Positions 42,446-51,426 of a DNA stretch of 64,000 bases are shown here, piece by piece. The DNA comes from Comamonadaceae bacterium (GTDB lineage: Bacteria; Pseudomonadota; Gammaproteobacteria; Burkholderiales; Burkholderiaceae_C): contig JAIYAR010000009.1 of the NCBI GenBank assembly GCA_027488985.1, positions 310,001 through 374,000 on the forward strand, given 5' to 3'. The stretch's first letter is position 1, and every line of letters starts with the position of its first letter. The notes below the pieces were generated by a model. The model searched no databases and was not told the DNA's origin. It was given only the letters and a program-made list of their open reading frames with translations. A program made the translations under genes and the position numbers.

Positions 42446-44716
42446 GTGCCCAAGGTCACCAAGGCTACAGACAGGCTGCGCCTCACCTTTGCTACGCTTT
42501 TGATAGCTGCTTGCGCACATTCGGCGGGTGCCAAGACCACTTTTGAGCAAGTAAAGGCTGGCTACAAGCCTTCTGACACCCTGCTACTGGACCGCCAAGG
42601 CGAAGTGCTGCACCGCCTGCGCACCGACACCAGCGTGCGCCGCGGGCAGTGGGTGGCACTGGCCGATGTATCGCCCGCGCTGCGCACGGCGCTGGTGCTG
42701 AGCGAGGACAAGCGCTTTTACGAGCACAGCGGGGTGGACTGGCGGGCCGTGTCCGCCGCCGCTTGGGCCAACCTGTGGAACACCAAAACCCGTGGTGCCT
42801 CCACCATCACCATGCAGCTTGCAGGCTTGTTGGATGAGGACTTGAAGCGCGGGAGCAGTGGCCGCAGCGTGGTGCAAAAGCTGGGCCAAACCATGGCCGC
42901 CGAGAGCCTGGAACGTGGCTGGCGAAAAGACCAGATTCTGGAGGCCTATCTCAACCTCGTGCCCTTCCGGGGCGAGCTGGTGGGCATTGATGCGCTGAGC
43001 CGCAGCTTCTTTGGCAAAGCCCCGCACGGCTTGGATCACAGTGAGGCCGCCATCGCTGCTGCCCTGATCCGCGCGCCCAACGCCAAAGAGGCGCAGGTGA
43101 CCCAGCGGGCCTGCAGTGTGTTCAAAACCCTGGAGCCGCCCAGTGCAAGTAAGACCGCAGGCCCAAGCAGTGGTGGCTGCGAACCCATGGAGTTGTTGGT
43201 GGCATCCGCCCTGGCCCGCCGCGACTTTGCGGCGAGCGAGGGCATCGCCCCGCACGTAGCGCGCCAGCTGGCCCGCAGCACGGCGGGGGATGGCGCCGCA
43301 CCGGCCACCATCCGCAGCTCCTTGAGTGCACCCCTGCAGCGCTTTGCCCAACAGGCCATGCAAACCCAGCTGCGTGAGTTGAGCGGCCGGCATGTGGAAG
43401 ACGCCGCCCTGCTGGTGCTGGACAACGCCAGTGGCGAGGTGCTGGCCTGGGTCAACAGCAGCGGCCCCTTGAGTGCTGCGCCCGAGGTGGACTTTGTGAC
43501 CTCGCTGCGCCAGCCCGGCTCCACGCTCAAGCCGTTTTTGTATGGGCAGGCGCTGGCGGAGCGGCGCATCACCGCCGCTTCCCTGCTCGAAGACTCTTCC
43601 ACCCAGATCCAAACGAGTGGCGGCCTCTACATCCCGCAGAACTACGACCGCCAGTTCAAAGGCTGGGTATCGGCCCGCACCGCACTGGGTGCCTCGCTCA
43701 ATGTGCCGGCGGTGCGCACGCTGGTCATGGTGTCGCCCGACGCTTTTCAGAAACAGCTCGCCCGACTGGGCATGCCGCTCAAAGAGAGCGGCGACTTTTA
43801 TGGCTACAGCCTGGCCCTGGGCAGCGCCGAGACCACGCTGCTGGACCTGACCAATAGCTACCGCACCCTGGCCAATGGCGGCCGCGCCAGCCCCACCAGG
43901 CTCACCGTGGGCCGCATGCCTCCGCCCTTCAGCCCGGCGCTGGACGCGCGGGCCGCTTTCATCGTGAGCGACATCCTCAGCGACCCGATGGCGCGGGCCC
44001 GCACCTTCGGCACCGACAGCGTGCTGTCCACCCGATTCTGGGCCGCTGTCAAAACCGGCACCAGCAAAGACATGCGCGACAACTGGGCCGTGGGTTACAG
44101 CCAGCGCTACACCGTGGGTGTGTGGGTAGGCAACGCCAGCGGCGCCCCCATGTGGGACGTGAGCGGTACCACCGGCGCCGCCCCTATCTGGGCCGCGGTC
44201 ATGAACCAGTTGCACCGCCAGCGAAGCAGCCGAGTAACACAGCCCCCGGCAGGTCTGGTGCAAAAAGCGGTGACGGTGGAAGGCGAAGCGCCCCGTAGCG
44301 AATGGTTTATCAGCGGGACTGAGCAGGGTAGTTTTGCTATGGAAAAAGGAGCTTCTCGCGCATATTCCACGAGCGCTAGAGGCCAAAATGATGCCAAATC
44401 CCCTGGTAGCAACGCACAAACCACCGCCCGCATCACCGCCCCCACCAGCGGCACCATCCTCGCGCTAGACCCCGACATTCCGCCCCAGGCCCAGCGCCTG
44501 AGCCTGGAAGCCGAAGGCAGCAACCTGCGTTGGCTGATCGATGGCAAGCCGGTCGCCAAAGGCAACACAGCTTTGTGGCTGCCCTGGCCGGGGCGGCATG
44601 TGATCCAGATCGTCGATTCCAAAGGCAAGGTGCTCGACCAGGTGCGCCTGGAGGTGCGGGGCGCTGGCGTCAAAGGCGGCGCATCAGCCGGAAAAGCGCC
44701 ACCACGGCGCCCATAG
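42446..44716 (+). CDS. pbpC: Penicillin-binding protein 1C
   Basis: About 756 aa from the GTG at 42446; the start is uncertain, TTG 42404 being an alternative, because the ribosome site is weak. A signal-anchor is followed by a transglycosylase domain with EDKRFYEHSGVDW and its catalytic Glu. The transpeptidase domain has PGSTLKPFLYG (SxxK), SLN and KTGTSKDMRDNWAVG. The C-terminal PBP_C domain begins near 44,440. Two repeat copies lie inside the frame: one encodes part of the signal sequence (LLIAACAH), the other the linker before PBP_C. Usually next to the alpha-2-macroglobulin gene. Confidence 0.93.
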   Translation: MPKVTKATDRLRLTFATLLIAACAHSAGAKTTFEQVKAGYKPSDTLLLDRQGEVLHRLRTDTSVRRGQWVALADVSPALRTALVLSEDKRFYEHSGVDWRAVSAAAWANLWNTKTRGASTITMQLAGLLDEDLKRGSSGRSVVQKLGQTMAAESLERGWRKDQILEAYLNLVPFRGELVGIDALSRSFFGKAPHGLDHSEAAIAAALIRAPNAKEAQVTQRACSVFKTLEPPSASKTAGPSSGGCEPMELLVASALARRDFAASEGIAPHVARQLARSTAGDGAAPATIRSSLSAPLQRFAQQAMQTQLRELSGRHVEDAALLVLDNASGEVLAWVNSSGPLSAAPEVDFVTSLRQPGSTLKPFLYGQALAERRITAASLLEDSSTQIQTSGGLYIPQNYDRQFKGWVSARTALGASLNVPAVRTLVMVSPDAFQKQLARLGMPLKESGDFYGYSLALGSAETTLLDLTNSYRTLANGGRASPTRLTVGRMPPPFSPALDARAAFIVSDILSDPMARARTFGTDSVLSTRFWAAVKTGTSKDMRDNWAVGYSQRYTVGVWVGNASGAPMWDVSGTTGAAPIWAAVMNQLHRQRSSRVTQPPAGLVQKAVTVEGEAPRSEWFISGTEQGSFAMEKGASRAYSTSARGQNDAKSPGSNAQTTARITAPTSGTILALDPDIPPQAQRLSLEAEGSNLRWLIDGKPVAKGNTALWLPWPGRHVIQIVDSKGKVLDQVRLEVRGAGVKGGASAGKAPPRRP
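42490..42530 (-). repeat. Dispersed short repeat, copy D (inside pbpC)
   Basis: TGCTACGCTTTTGATAGC then TGCTTGCGCA, the reverse orientation of the family. It lies inside the hydrophobic signal segment of pbpC. Confidence 0.75.
44335..44380 (-). repeat. Dispersed short repeat, copy E (inside pbpC)
   Basis: TGCTATGG, then GGAGCTTCTCGCGCA, then GAGCGCTAG. In frame it encodes FAMEKGASRAYSTSAR in the linker between transpeptidase and PBP_C domains. Confidence 0.75.
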
Positions 44717-46004
44717 CCACCGCCAATGCCGCCGTAAGCGCAGCCCAGAACACGGGTCCGCGCAAAGTCCACTGTGCGGACAACAGTGATGCAGCCCACA
44801 GCTGGGGCGCACCCGGCAGTACGGCCCGCAATTGCTTCACCGGCCGCAGCGGCACGATGTCGGGCACCATGCCCGGGCCGGGAATCAGCTGCTCCAGCGC
44901 CACACTGGCATCGGGCGTTGCCGCCCGCCCGGCTATCACCGTGTAGGGACCCGGACCTGCGGTGCGAAACAAGAGTTGCAGAGGCGCCAAGTCCAGGGCC
45001 AAGCGCACTCCGCCCTCCGGAAGTGGAATCCCGTTACCTGGCTCCACCCGCAGGTAGCCGATGTCCGCATCGGGCAGGCTCTGGGCCGGAGGGTTGCCCT
45101 GCCCGCCTGCCAAGGGGCTGCGGTACACCACGGTGGAGGCCAGCAACTTCCAGTCAGACGCTACGGCACTGCGAGCTGAAATGCGCAAGGGCACCGGCTC
45201 TGCATCCTTCGACAGCTCAAACACCGCAGCCCTTGCCGGTGTGGCGAAAGGCAGCAACCAGACCCGCCCGGAGCCGCTATCCAACGCCCCTGCGCCTAAG
45301 GGGACACGCACAGGAGCCTGCACTGCCGCCACCCCGGCGAGCTGCCCGGTCAGGCTGACCAGCCGAACGCCCGCCTGGCCCGGCCAACGGATGCGAAGGA
45401 AGCGCCCTTCCACACTCAGAGGCTGCTCGAACTCCAGCACGGTGTTCACCGGCGGGTCGGCCCCGTCGAAGCGGTACACCGGCCCGCGCACGGGCACGGG
45501 TGTCCAGTCCTGCAGGTTGTCAGAGACTGCCACTTGCATGTGCAAGAGTGCATTGCGCGGCCACACGCCTTTGAGGTCCAGCGCCGCCAGCAGCTGTACC
45601 TCGCTGCGCAGATCAGCCAGAGCGCCGTCGACTAACGAAGTGAGTGGAAACGCTCTCGTCTGCACCGCTCGCTCCGCACGCACAGAGGCTTGCGCACCTG
45701 TGAGCGCGTAGGGAAGCACGTCGCCCGCTGCATTGAGCACCCGCACGTCATGACCTGCGCGGCTTTGCAGGCGTGTGAGCGCATCTGGCGGCAAGGCAAT
45801 GCGTACCAGACTGCCCGGCTCCAGCGCGGCAACGCTGCCCACCCATGCAAACTCCGACACCCGGGGAGCACTGGCCACGGGCTGCGAGCGCACCGCCAGC
45901 CCGCCGCTCAGCAGGCCGGCCAGCAGCACAATGCGCAGCAGCGCAATAATTTCACGCACCGCCCAGCGGATTTCACAAGCAAAACCCTGCCCGCGCACTA
46001 CCAT
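44670..46004 (-). CDS. DUF3999-family membrane-associated protein
   Basis: 444 aa from the ATG at 46004, 26 bases from the divergent lactate dehydrogenase; GTG 45956 is an alternative. An N-terminal signal anchor and a C-terminal membrane helix followed by FRLMRRL bracket a beta-rich periplasmic region. The pattern, including LPDADIGYLRVEPGNG and VIAGRAATPDA, matches DUF3999. Function unknown. The 3' end overlaps pbpC by 47 bases in convergent orientation. Confidence 0.8.
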   Translation of the reverse strand: MVVRGQGFACEIRWAVREIIALLRIVLLAGLLSGGLAVRSQPVASAPRVSEFAWVGSVAALEPGSLVRIALPPDALTRLQSRAGHDVRVLNAAGDVLPYALTGAQASVRAERAVQTRAFPLTSLVDGALADLRSEVQLLAALDLKGVWPRNALLHMQVAVSDNLQDWTPVPVRGPVYRFDGADPPVNTVLEFEQPLSVEGRFLRIRWPGQAGVRLVSLTGQLAGVAAVQAPVRVPLGAGALDSGSGRVWLLPFATPARAAVFELSKDAEPVPLRISARSAVASDWKLLASTVVYRSPLAGGQGNPPAQSLPDADIGYLRVEPGNGIPLPEGGVRLALDLAPLQLLFRTAGPGPYTVIAGRAATPDASVALEQLIPGPGMVPDIVPLRPVKQLRAVLPGAPQLWAASLLSAQWTLRGPVFWAALTAALAVAMGAVVALFRLMRRL

Positions 46005-46029
46005 GCCGCAACGATGAAGGAGACTTTGC

Positions 46030-47175
46030 ATGCCCGTGATCACAAATATTGAAGACTTGCGCGTTCTGGCCCAGAAGCGGGTACCCCGCATGTTCTACGA
46101 CTACGCCGACTCCGGCTCCTGGACCGAAGGCACATACCGTGCCAATGAAGCGGATTTCCAGAAGATCAAGCTGCGCCAGCGGGTCGCCGTGAACATGGAA
46201 AACCGCACCACCGCCACCACCATGGTGGGCACCGCGGCCAAAATGCCGGTGGCAATCGCCCCTGTCGGCCTGACCGGCATGCAACACGCCGATGGCGAAA
46301 TCCACGCTGCGCGGGCCGCCGAGAAGTTCGGTATTCCCTTCACCCTGTCCACCATGAGCATTTGCTCCATTGAGGACATTGCCGAGAACACCACTGCGCC
46401 TTTCTGGTTCCAGCTCTACATGATGCGGGACCGCAGCGCCATGTCCAAAATGATCGAGCGTGCCCGCGCTGCACGCTGCAGTGCCCTGGTGCTGACGCTG
46501 GATCTGCAAGTCATCGGCCAGCGCCACAAAGACCTGAAAAACGGCCTGAGCGCCCCGCCCCGCCCCACCATCGGCAACATCATCAACCTGGCCACCAAGC
46601 CGCGCTGGTGCCTCGGCATGCTGGGCACCAAGCGCCATACCTTCCGCAACCTGGTGGGACATGTGGAGTCGGTGAGCGACATGAAGTCCCTGGCCGCATG
46701 GACCAACGAGCAGTTCGACCCCCGCCTCTCTTGGGACGACGTCAAGTGGGTCAAAGACCAGTGGGGTGGCAAGCTCATCCTCAAAGGCATTCAGGATGTG
46801 GAAGACGCCGTATTGGCCGCCCAGAGCGGTGCCGATGCCATTGTGGTGAGCAACCACGGCGGACGCCAGCTGGACGGCGCGCCCAGCAGCATCAGCGCGC
46901 TTCCCCCCATCGTGGCGGCCGTGGGCGACAAGCTCGAAGTCTGGATGGATGGCGGCATCCGCAGCGGGCAGGATGTGCTCAAGGCCTGGGCACTGGGTGC
47001 CAAGGGCACCATGATCGGCCGTGCTTTTGTATATGGCCTGGGTGCCATGGGCGAAGCCGGGGTGACCAAGGCGCTGCAAATCATCCACAAAGAGCTGGAC
47101 GTGACCATGGCCTTCTGCGGCCACACCAACATCCAGAACGTGGACCGCAACATTCTGGTGCCCGGTACCTTCTGA
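46030..47175 (+). CDS. lldD: FMN-dependent alpha-hydroxy acid dehydrogenase (L-lactate dehydrogenase type)
   Basis: 381 aa, AAGGAG ribosome site. It is a TIM barrel that oxidises L-lactate or a related 2-hydroxyacid with FMN. Visible are RMFYDYADSGSW, TLDLQVIGQRHKDLKNGL, and the active-site signature SNHGGRQLDG with catalytic His. LldD is the best match, but hydroxyacid specificity (lactate, glycolate or mandelate) cannot be fixed from sequence. Monocistronic, followed by a GC-rich hairpin. Confidence 0.92.
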   Translation: MPVITNIEDLRVLAQKRVPRMFYDYADSGSWTEGTYRANEADFQKIKLRQRVAVNMENRTTATTMVGTAAKMPVAIAPVGLTGMQHADGEIHAARAAEKFGIPFTLSTMSICSIEDIAENTTAPFWFQLYMMRDRSAMSKMIERARAARCSALVLTLDLQVIGQRHKDLKNGLSAPPRPTIGNIINLATKPRWCLGMLGTKRHTFRNLVGHVESVSDMKSLAAWTNEQFDPRLSWDDVKWVKDQWGGKLILKGIQDVEDAVLAAQSGADAIVVSNHGGRQLDGAPSSISALPPIVAAVGDKLEVWMDGGIRSGQDVLKAWALGAKGTMIGRAFVYGLGAMGEAGVTKALQIIHKELDVTMAFCGHTNIQNVDRNILVPGTF

Positions 47176-47190
47176 GCCGGGGCGCCCGGC
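47176..47190. other. GC-rich hairpin between convergent genes
   Basis: GCCGGG, GCG, CCCGGC: a perfect stem starting one base after the lldD stop. There is no T-run; it may still help termination in both directions. Confidence 0.5.
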
Positions 47191-47191
47191 C

Positions 47192-48532
47192 TCAGTGGAA
47201 GCCGGCGGCGGTCATGATGTCGTTCACCCGGCGAACAATATCGCCCAAGGCCTTGTCGGCAGGCTTGATGCCGGTCATGCCCTGGTGGATGGCGGCCCCC
47301 AACGGGCCGGTGTTGATCTCGTCCCACTCGGCAATGATGGGCCGCCAATCGAGATCCACATACCGGAGCTGCTCTTTGAGGGTGATGAATTCAGGGAACT
47401 GACGCACCATGTCGGCATCCGCCAAGGTCGACACGCGACTCGGGCCACCGCCATGACGGACCACCGCCTTGTCTTGCGCCTTGGAGGTAAGCCACTGCAT
47501 CAACAAAAACGCCGCCTCGCTGCGGGCCGAATTGCGTGCAATGGCCAGCCCCAAACCGCCGGACTGCGAGGCATAACGCGTGCCCTGCGGATGCAATGCA
47601 AAACTCACCTTGCCCTCTACTTTGGAGAGTGGTGAGCTGCGCACCGCACCGAACACGGCAGTGGAGTCGAGGTACATCACGCTCTCACCCTGCAGAAAGC
47701 TGGCCAGCATGTCGTTATACGAAAACTGCGGTATGCCTTTGGGGCCGGTTTCGGCGATCCGCTTGAGCAATTCCAGCGCCTGTACACCCTCCCGGCGATG
47801 GAACAAGGGCATCCATTGGTCGTCGAAGAACCGGCCTCCCAAGGCATTGAAGTGCAGCAACCAGGCGTGCACGCAGTTATGTCCGGTCTGGCCGCGCGAA
47901 GTCAGGGCACCCAGACCGGTTTTGCGCTGCAGCGGCTCCAGCAACTTACTCAGCTCAGCATAGGTACGGGGCGGGGCAAAGCCGTGTTTGGCCAACAAGT
48001 CACGGCGATAGGCCAGCACCGAAGTCTCTGCACCGTAGGGCACGCCATACAGCGCGGCGCCCGGACCAGGCAAATAGCCTTTGGGCCCACCCACCAAGCC
48101 TATGTTTTGAACATAGCGTGGCACCAGATCCGCGAAAGCGTAGTCCGGGTCGGCGAGTTGCCGGTTGGCAAAAAAACCTTCTAGCGGCGCAATCAGTTTC
48201 TTTTTGACGTATTCGCCCTTCCAGGTCGCAATAAAGGTCACCAGGTCGAAGCTGCTTTGCGCTTTGCCCAGATCGGCCATCTGGACATGCTTCATGCGCA
48301 AGATGTTGTCGCGCGCTACCTCCACCTTGATGCCCGTCTCTGCCGTGAACTGCGGCAGGAGCTTGAGCATGGCGTCATAGTGCGGATGATCGGGCACGCT
48401 GAAAACCACCGTCTGCCCCTTGAACCGGGCATGACGGTCCTGCGCGCGGCTGCTGGCTACCGGCAATGCGCTGCCGAAAACGGCAATCGCACTCCCGGCC
48501 AGCAGATGGCGGCGGGTGGTTTTGGCTCTCAA
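47192..48532 (-). CDS. Orphan ABC-type solute-binding protein (family 1) with Tat signal
   Basis: About 446 aa from a TTG at 48532, chosen because GGGGGA precedes it and it places the Tat motif TTRRHLLAGSA close to the N-terminus; the frame stays open to 48664. The mature chain has the family-1 (sugar-type) fold with TGIKVEVARDNILRMKHVQM and MQWLTSKAQDKAV. Substrate probably a sugar or glycerol-phosphate-like solute. No permease genes are adjacent. Confidence 0.85.
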   Translation of the reverse strand: MRAKTTRRHLLAGSAIAVFGSALPVASSRAQDRHARFKGQTVVFSVPDHPHYDAMLKLLPQFTAETGIKVEVARDNILRMKHVQMADLGKAQSSFDLVTFIATWKGEYVKKKLIAPLEGFFANRQLADPDYAFADLVPRYVQNIGLVGGPKGYLPGPGAALYGVPYGAETSVLAYRRDLLAKHGFAPPRTYAELSKLLEPLQRKTGLGALTSRGQTGHNCVHAWLLHFNALGGRFFDDQWMPLFHRREGVQALELLKRIAETGPKGIPQFSYNDMLASFLQGESVMYLDSTAVFGAVRSSPLSKVEGKVSFALHPQGTRYASQSGGLGLAIARNSARSEAAFLLMQWLTSKAQDKAVVRHGGGPSRVSTLADADMVRQFPEFITLKEQLRYVDLDWRPIIAEWDEINTGPLGAAIHQGMTGIKPADKALGDIVRRVNDIMTAAGFH

Positions 48533-48662
48533 CGACGATCCCCCAAGCGAAGCCTGCGGCGCTGTGTGTTTATGGTTGCGCCTGTTTTGTCCCTTGAAAC
48601 GATGATATCGCAGCGCCCATGCGCCGGCCTTACCGCACATCAAGCTTGATATCCTCTTTGGC

Positions 48663-49931
48663 ATGCAAGTCGAAAAGCAGCTTCAATGTACGGTGCGCCG
48701 AATCGCGCACTTGGACATGGATGCGTTCTATGCATCTGTGGAGTTGCTGCGTTACCCGCAGCTCAAGGGGCTGCCGGTCGTCATTGGTGGCGGGCGACGG
48801 CATGCGGATGACGCGATGTTGGTCAAGCATGCCGACATACCTCTGCACAAAATTCCGGTAGCGGATTTCCCGCTCTTGGAGAGCTACACCGGTCGCGGCG
48901 TCATCACCACGGCCACGTATGCGGCCCGTCAGTTTGGCGTGGGCTCGGCCATGGGGCTGATGAAGGCGGCCAAGATGTGCCCGCAGGCCATTCTGTTGCC
49001 GGTGGACTTTGCGCAGTACCGGCACTACTCGCAGCGCTTCAAAGCCATCATCACCGACATTGCCCCGGTCATGGAGAACCGCGGCGTAGACGAGGTCTAC
49101 ATCGACTTCACCCACGTGCCGGGTGGCCAGCGCCAAGGCGGGCGGGTGCTGGCGCGGCTCATCCAGAAGGCGATTTTTGATGACACCGGCCTCACCTGCT
49201 CGGTAGGCGTAGCGCCCAACAAGTTGCTGGCCAAGATGGCCAGCGAGTTCAACAAACCCAATGGCATTGCCATCGTCCATGAGGAAGATCTGGAGTCCAT
49301 GATCTGGCCCCTGGCCTGCCGCAAGATCAATGGCATAGGCCCCAAGGCGGACGAGAAGCTCAAAAAACACGGCATAGACACCATTGGCCAGCTGGCGGCC
49401 AAAAAGCTCCAGTGGTTGATGGACACCTTCGGCCCACGCACCGGTGCCTGGCTGCACGCCGCCGCCCACGGGCAGGACGACAGGCCGGTGGAAACTGAAA
49501 GTGAGCCGGTGAGCATGAGCCGCGAGACCACATTTGACCGCGACCTGCATGCCGTGCGCGACAAGGCCGAGCTGGGCGCCATCTTTACCCGTCTGTGCGA
49601 GCAGGTGGCCGACGACCTGCAGCGCAAGGGCTACCGTGGCAAAACCGTTGGAATCAAACTGCGGTTTGACGATTTCAAAAGCGTGACCCGCGACATCACG
49701 GTGGACTACTTCACCGCTGACGCAAAAGACATACGCCGCATTGCGGGTCTGTGCCTCAAACGCGCGCCATTACAAAAACGACTGCGACTTTTGGGCGTGC
49801 GAGTGGGTGCGCTGCTGAGCGAGGAGGAATCGCTGGAGTTTATGAAAAACAAGCCCCTAGCGCAGGTAGAACATGCGCGAGCAGCTACTAAAAACATAGC
49901 AAATGACCCGCTGACGGGCCAGCTCTTCTAG
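48663..49931 (+). CDS. dinB: DNA polymerase IV (Y family)
   Basis: 422 aa. Palm residues are visible in AHLDMDAFYASVE (Asp18/Asp20) and the RGVDEVYIDFT segment, with the acidic pair. The GIGPKADEKLKKHGI helix-hairpin-helix and a C-terminal little-finger domain follow. The last residues TGQLF resemble a beta-clamp-binding motif. Between the little finger and that motif, a repeat copy encodes PLAQVEHARAATKNIAN. The stop overlaps that of the convergent BLUF-EAL gene (CTAG). Confidence 0.95.
   Translation: MQVEKQLQCTVRRIAHLDMDAFYASVELLRYPQLKGLPVVIGGGRRHADDAMLVKHADIPLHKIPVADFPLLESYTGRGVITTATYAARQFGVGSAMGLMKAAKMCPQAILLPVDFAQYRHYSQRFKAIITDIAPVMENRGVDEVYIDFTHVPGGQRQGGRVLARLIQKAIFDDTGLTCSVGVAPNKLLAKMASEFNKPNGIAIVHEEDLESMIWPLACRKINGIGPKADEKLKKHGIDTIGQLAAKKLQWLMDTFGPRTGAWLHAAAHGQDDRPVETESEPVSMSRETTFDRDLHAVRDKAELGAIFTRLCEQVADDLQRKGYRGKTVGIKLRFDDFKSVTRDITVDYFTADAKDIRRIAGLCLKRAPLQKRLRLLGVRVGALLSEEESLEFMKNKPLAQVEHARAATKNIANDPLTGQLF
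49857..49903 (+). repeat. Dispersed short repeat, copy F (inside dinB)
   Basis: CCTAGCGCAGG, ATGCGCGAGCAGCTACTA and CATAGCAAA. It is read in frame through the C-terminal linker of DNA polymerase IV. Confidence 0.8.
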
Positions 49932-51169
49932 CCCTGCCACTGCACAGGTGGCAAGGCACACAGTTCGGGCCGGGCGATCAAAAAGCCTTGTATGCGGTTG
50001 ACGCCCGCGTGGCGCAGCCAGTTGAACTCTTGGACCGTTTCCACCCCCTCTGCCACCACCGCAATGCCAAGGCAATAACAAAACTCCACAATGGCCCGTA
50101 CGATGGCTTGGCGCGGCCCACTCTCGTGCACGTTCTGGACGATGCAGCGGTCAATCTTGAGCTTGTCGGGCTGAAAGTCCGCCAAGAGCGACAAGCCGGC
50201 AAACCCGGCGCCAAAGTCGTCAATGGCCACGCGCATGCCGGCAGAGCGCACGCGCTTGACCGCATCGGCAAACAGGTCGGGGTCCGTAATGGCCTCTTCT
50301 TCAGTCACTTCCAGCACGATGCGATCGGGCGTAAAGCCGTAGCGCGCGGCCGCCTGCACCAGGAAGTCGACCGCATTGGCATCTGCCAACAAAGACTTGG
50401 GGAGCAGATTGAGCGACAGGCGGGCATCGGTACCCAGCTGCTGGGCGATGGAGAGCGCAGCCACTTTGCTCGTCAGGTCAAACCGGTGCAATGCCTCGCC
50501 TGTGAAAGCTCCCAACACAGAGTGTGGCGACTCACCGCCCGGGCCGCGGAGCAGCGCCTCGTAGGAGCTGATGCGTCGCGTCTGAAAATCCACAATGGGC
50601 TGGTACGCAAACAAAGGGCCCGAGGCCGGGAGCAGCTCCCTGTGCGCAGGGCTCAGTTGGCGACCGGGGATGAACAACTCCGGGTCCTTGGCATTGCGGG
50701 TGGGTGGAACCGCATCCGCCCCGCGCATCACCACATGGTGGTGCCAACGGCCTTGGGTGAATGCGTCGAGCACAGTGCGCACCCGGTCTTCGGTCAGGTT
50801 TTGCAGTGCATGGCTGGCCAGCAGCTCGCTCCAGGTGGAGAGGCCCACAATGCCCACCTCGGATTGAACCCCCAGCTCGGGTGCTGCAAGGCCCATATTC
50901 CATTGCGCGAACCGGCGCTGTGCGATCGGCTCATGGATCAACTTCACCACATTGGTGTGGCGGGTGTCTTTTTTGAGCCTTTGGTAGAGCGCGAGGATGA
51001 CGGCATCTTCACCTTCCATGACCTGCAGAAAGCAGCCCTGGTCGTAAATCAAGAGACCTGAGACCTCGACCCGCGCGTTATTGCGGGCTGCAGCCGAGGC
51101 AATAGCTTGAAGGGCCTCAAGGCTGAGGTCTTCATGGGCCTGGCTGGTATAGATCAGCTGGGACAACAT
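49928..51169 (-). CDS. BLUF-EAL blue-light-regulated c-di-GMP phosphodiesterase
   Basis: 413 aa from the ATG at 51169. The BLUF domain (residues 1-95) keeps the flavin photocycle residues Tyr7 (LIYTS), Asn31 and Gln49 (CFLQVMEG) with the spacing of AppA. The C-terminal EAL domain (about 165-410) has intact SYEALLRG, LEVTEEE, IDDFGAGF, DKLKID and VAEGVE motifs, so phosphodiesterase activity is expected. The layout resembles BlrP1. It is divergent from an Aer-like chemoreceptor. Confidence 0.93.
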   Translation of the reverse strand: MLSQLIYTSQAHEDLSLEALQAIASAAARNNARVEVSGLLIYDQGCFLQVMEGEDAVILALYQRLKKDTRHTNVVKLIHEPIAQRRFAQWNMGLAAPELGVQSEVGIVGLSTWSELLASHALQNLTEDRVRTVLDAFTQGRWHHHVVMRGADAVPPTRNAKDPELFIPGRQLSPAHRELLPASGPLFAYQPIVDFQTRRISSYEALLRGPGGESPHSVLGAFTGEALHRFDLTSKVAALSIAQQLGTDARLSLNLLPKSLLADANAVDFLVQAAARYGFTPDRIVLEVTEEEAITDPDLFADAVKRVRSAGMRVAIDDFGAGFAGLSLLADFQPDKLKIDRCIVQNVHESGPRQAIVRAIVEFCYCLGIAVVAEGVETVQEFNWLRHAGVNRIQGFLIARPELCALPPVQWQG

Positions 51170-51255
51170 AGCGGTCTGCCTCTCATCAAAAGAGCGTCTG
51201 AGAGGCATGCTAACTCAGCTCCCTTGGCCTGACTAACTCGCAGAACCTGACTTAT

Positions 51256-51269
51256 TTGATGTCAGTCAA
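51256..51269. promoter_or_regulatory. FNR/ANR-like box 1
   Basis: TTGAT, 4 bases, GTCAA: one mismatch from the FNR consensus TTGAT-N4-ATCAA. It lies in the 257-bp gap between the BLUF-EAL and Aer-like genes. Confidence 0.5.
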
Positions 51270-51284
51270 GAATCGATCAAACAC

Positions 51285-51298
51285 TTGATCAAGGTCAA
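51285..51298. promoter_or_regulatory. FNR/ANR-like box 2
   Basis: TTGAT, 4 bases, GTCAA, the same one-mismatch form, 29 bases after box 1. The two sites are on nearly the same face of the helix (spacing close to three turns) and about 130 bases upstream of the chemoreceptor start. Confidence 0.5.
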
Positions 51299-51426
51299 CC
51301 CCGCAAAAAAACAAGTGCGCATTCTCTGGGTTATTGCACATTGACTTGATCAACATCCCTGTTGCTAAATGCATTGGTGCAGAGGTCTTTAGTAGTTACA
51401 CCATCTAAGAAAAGGGGAAAGTCCAT

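Noticed and set aside
51341..51358. A third FNR box near the Aer-like gene
   Set aside because: Only a half-site is present (TTGAT followed by ATCCC); spacing and second half do not fit.
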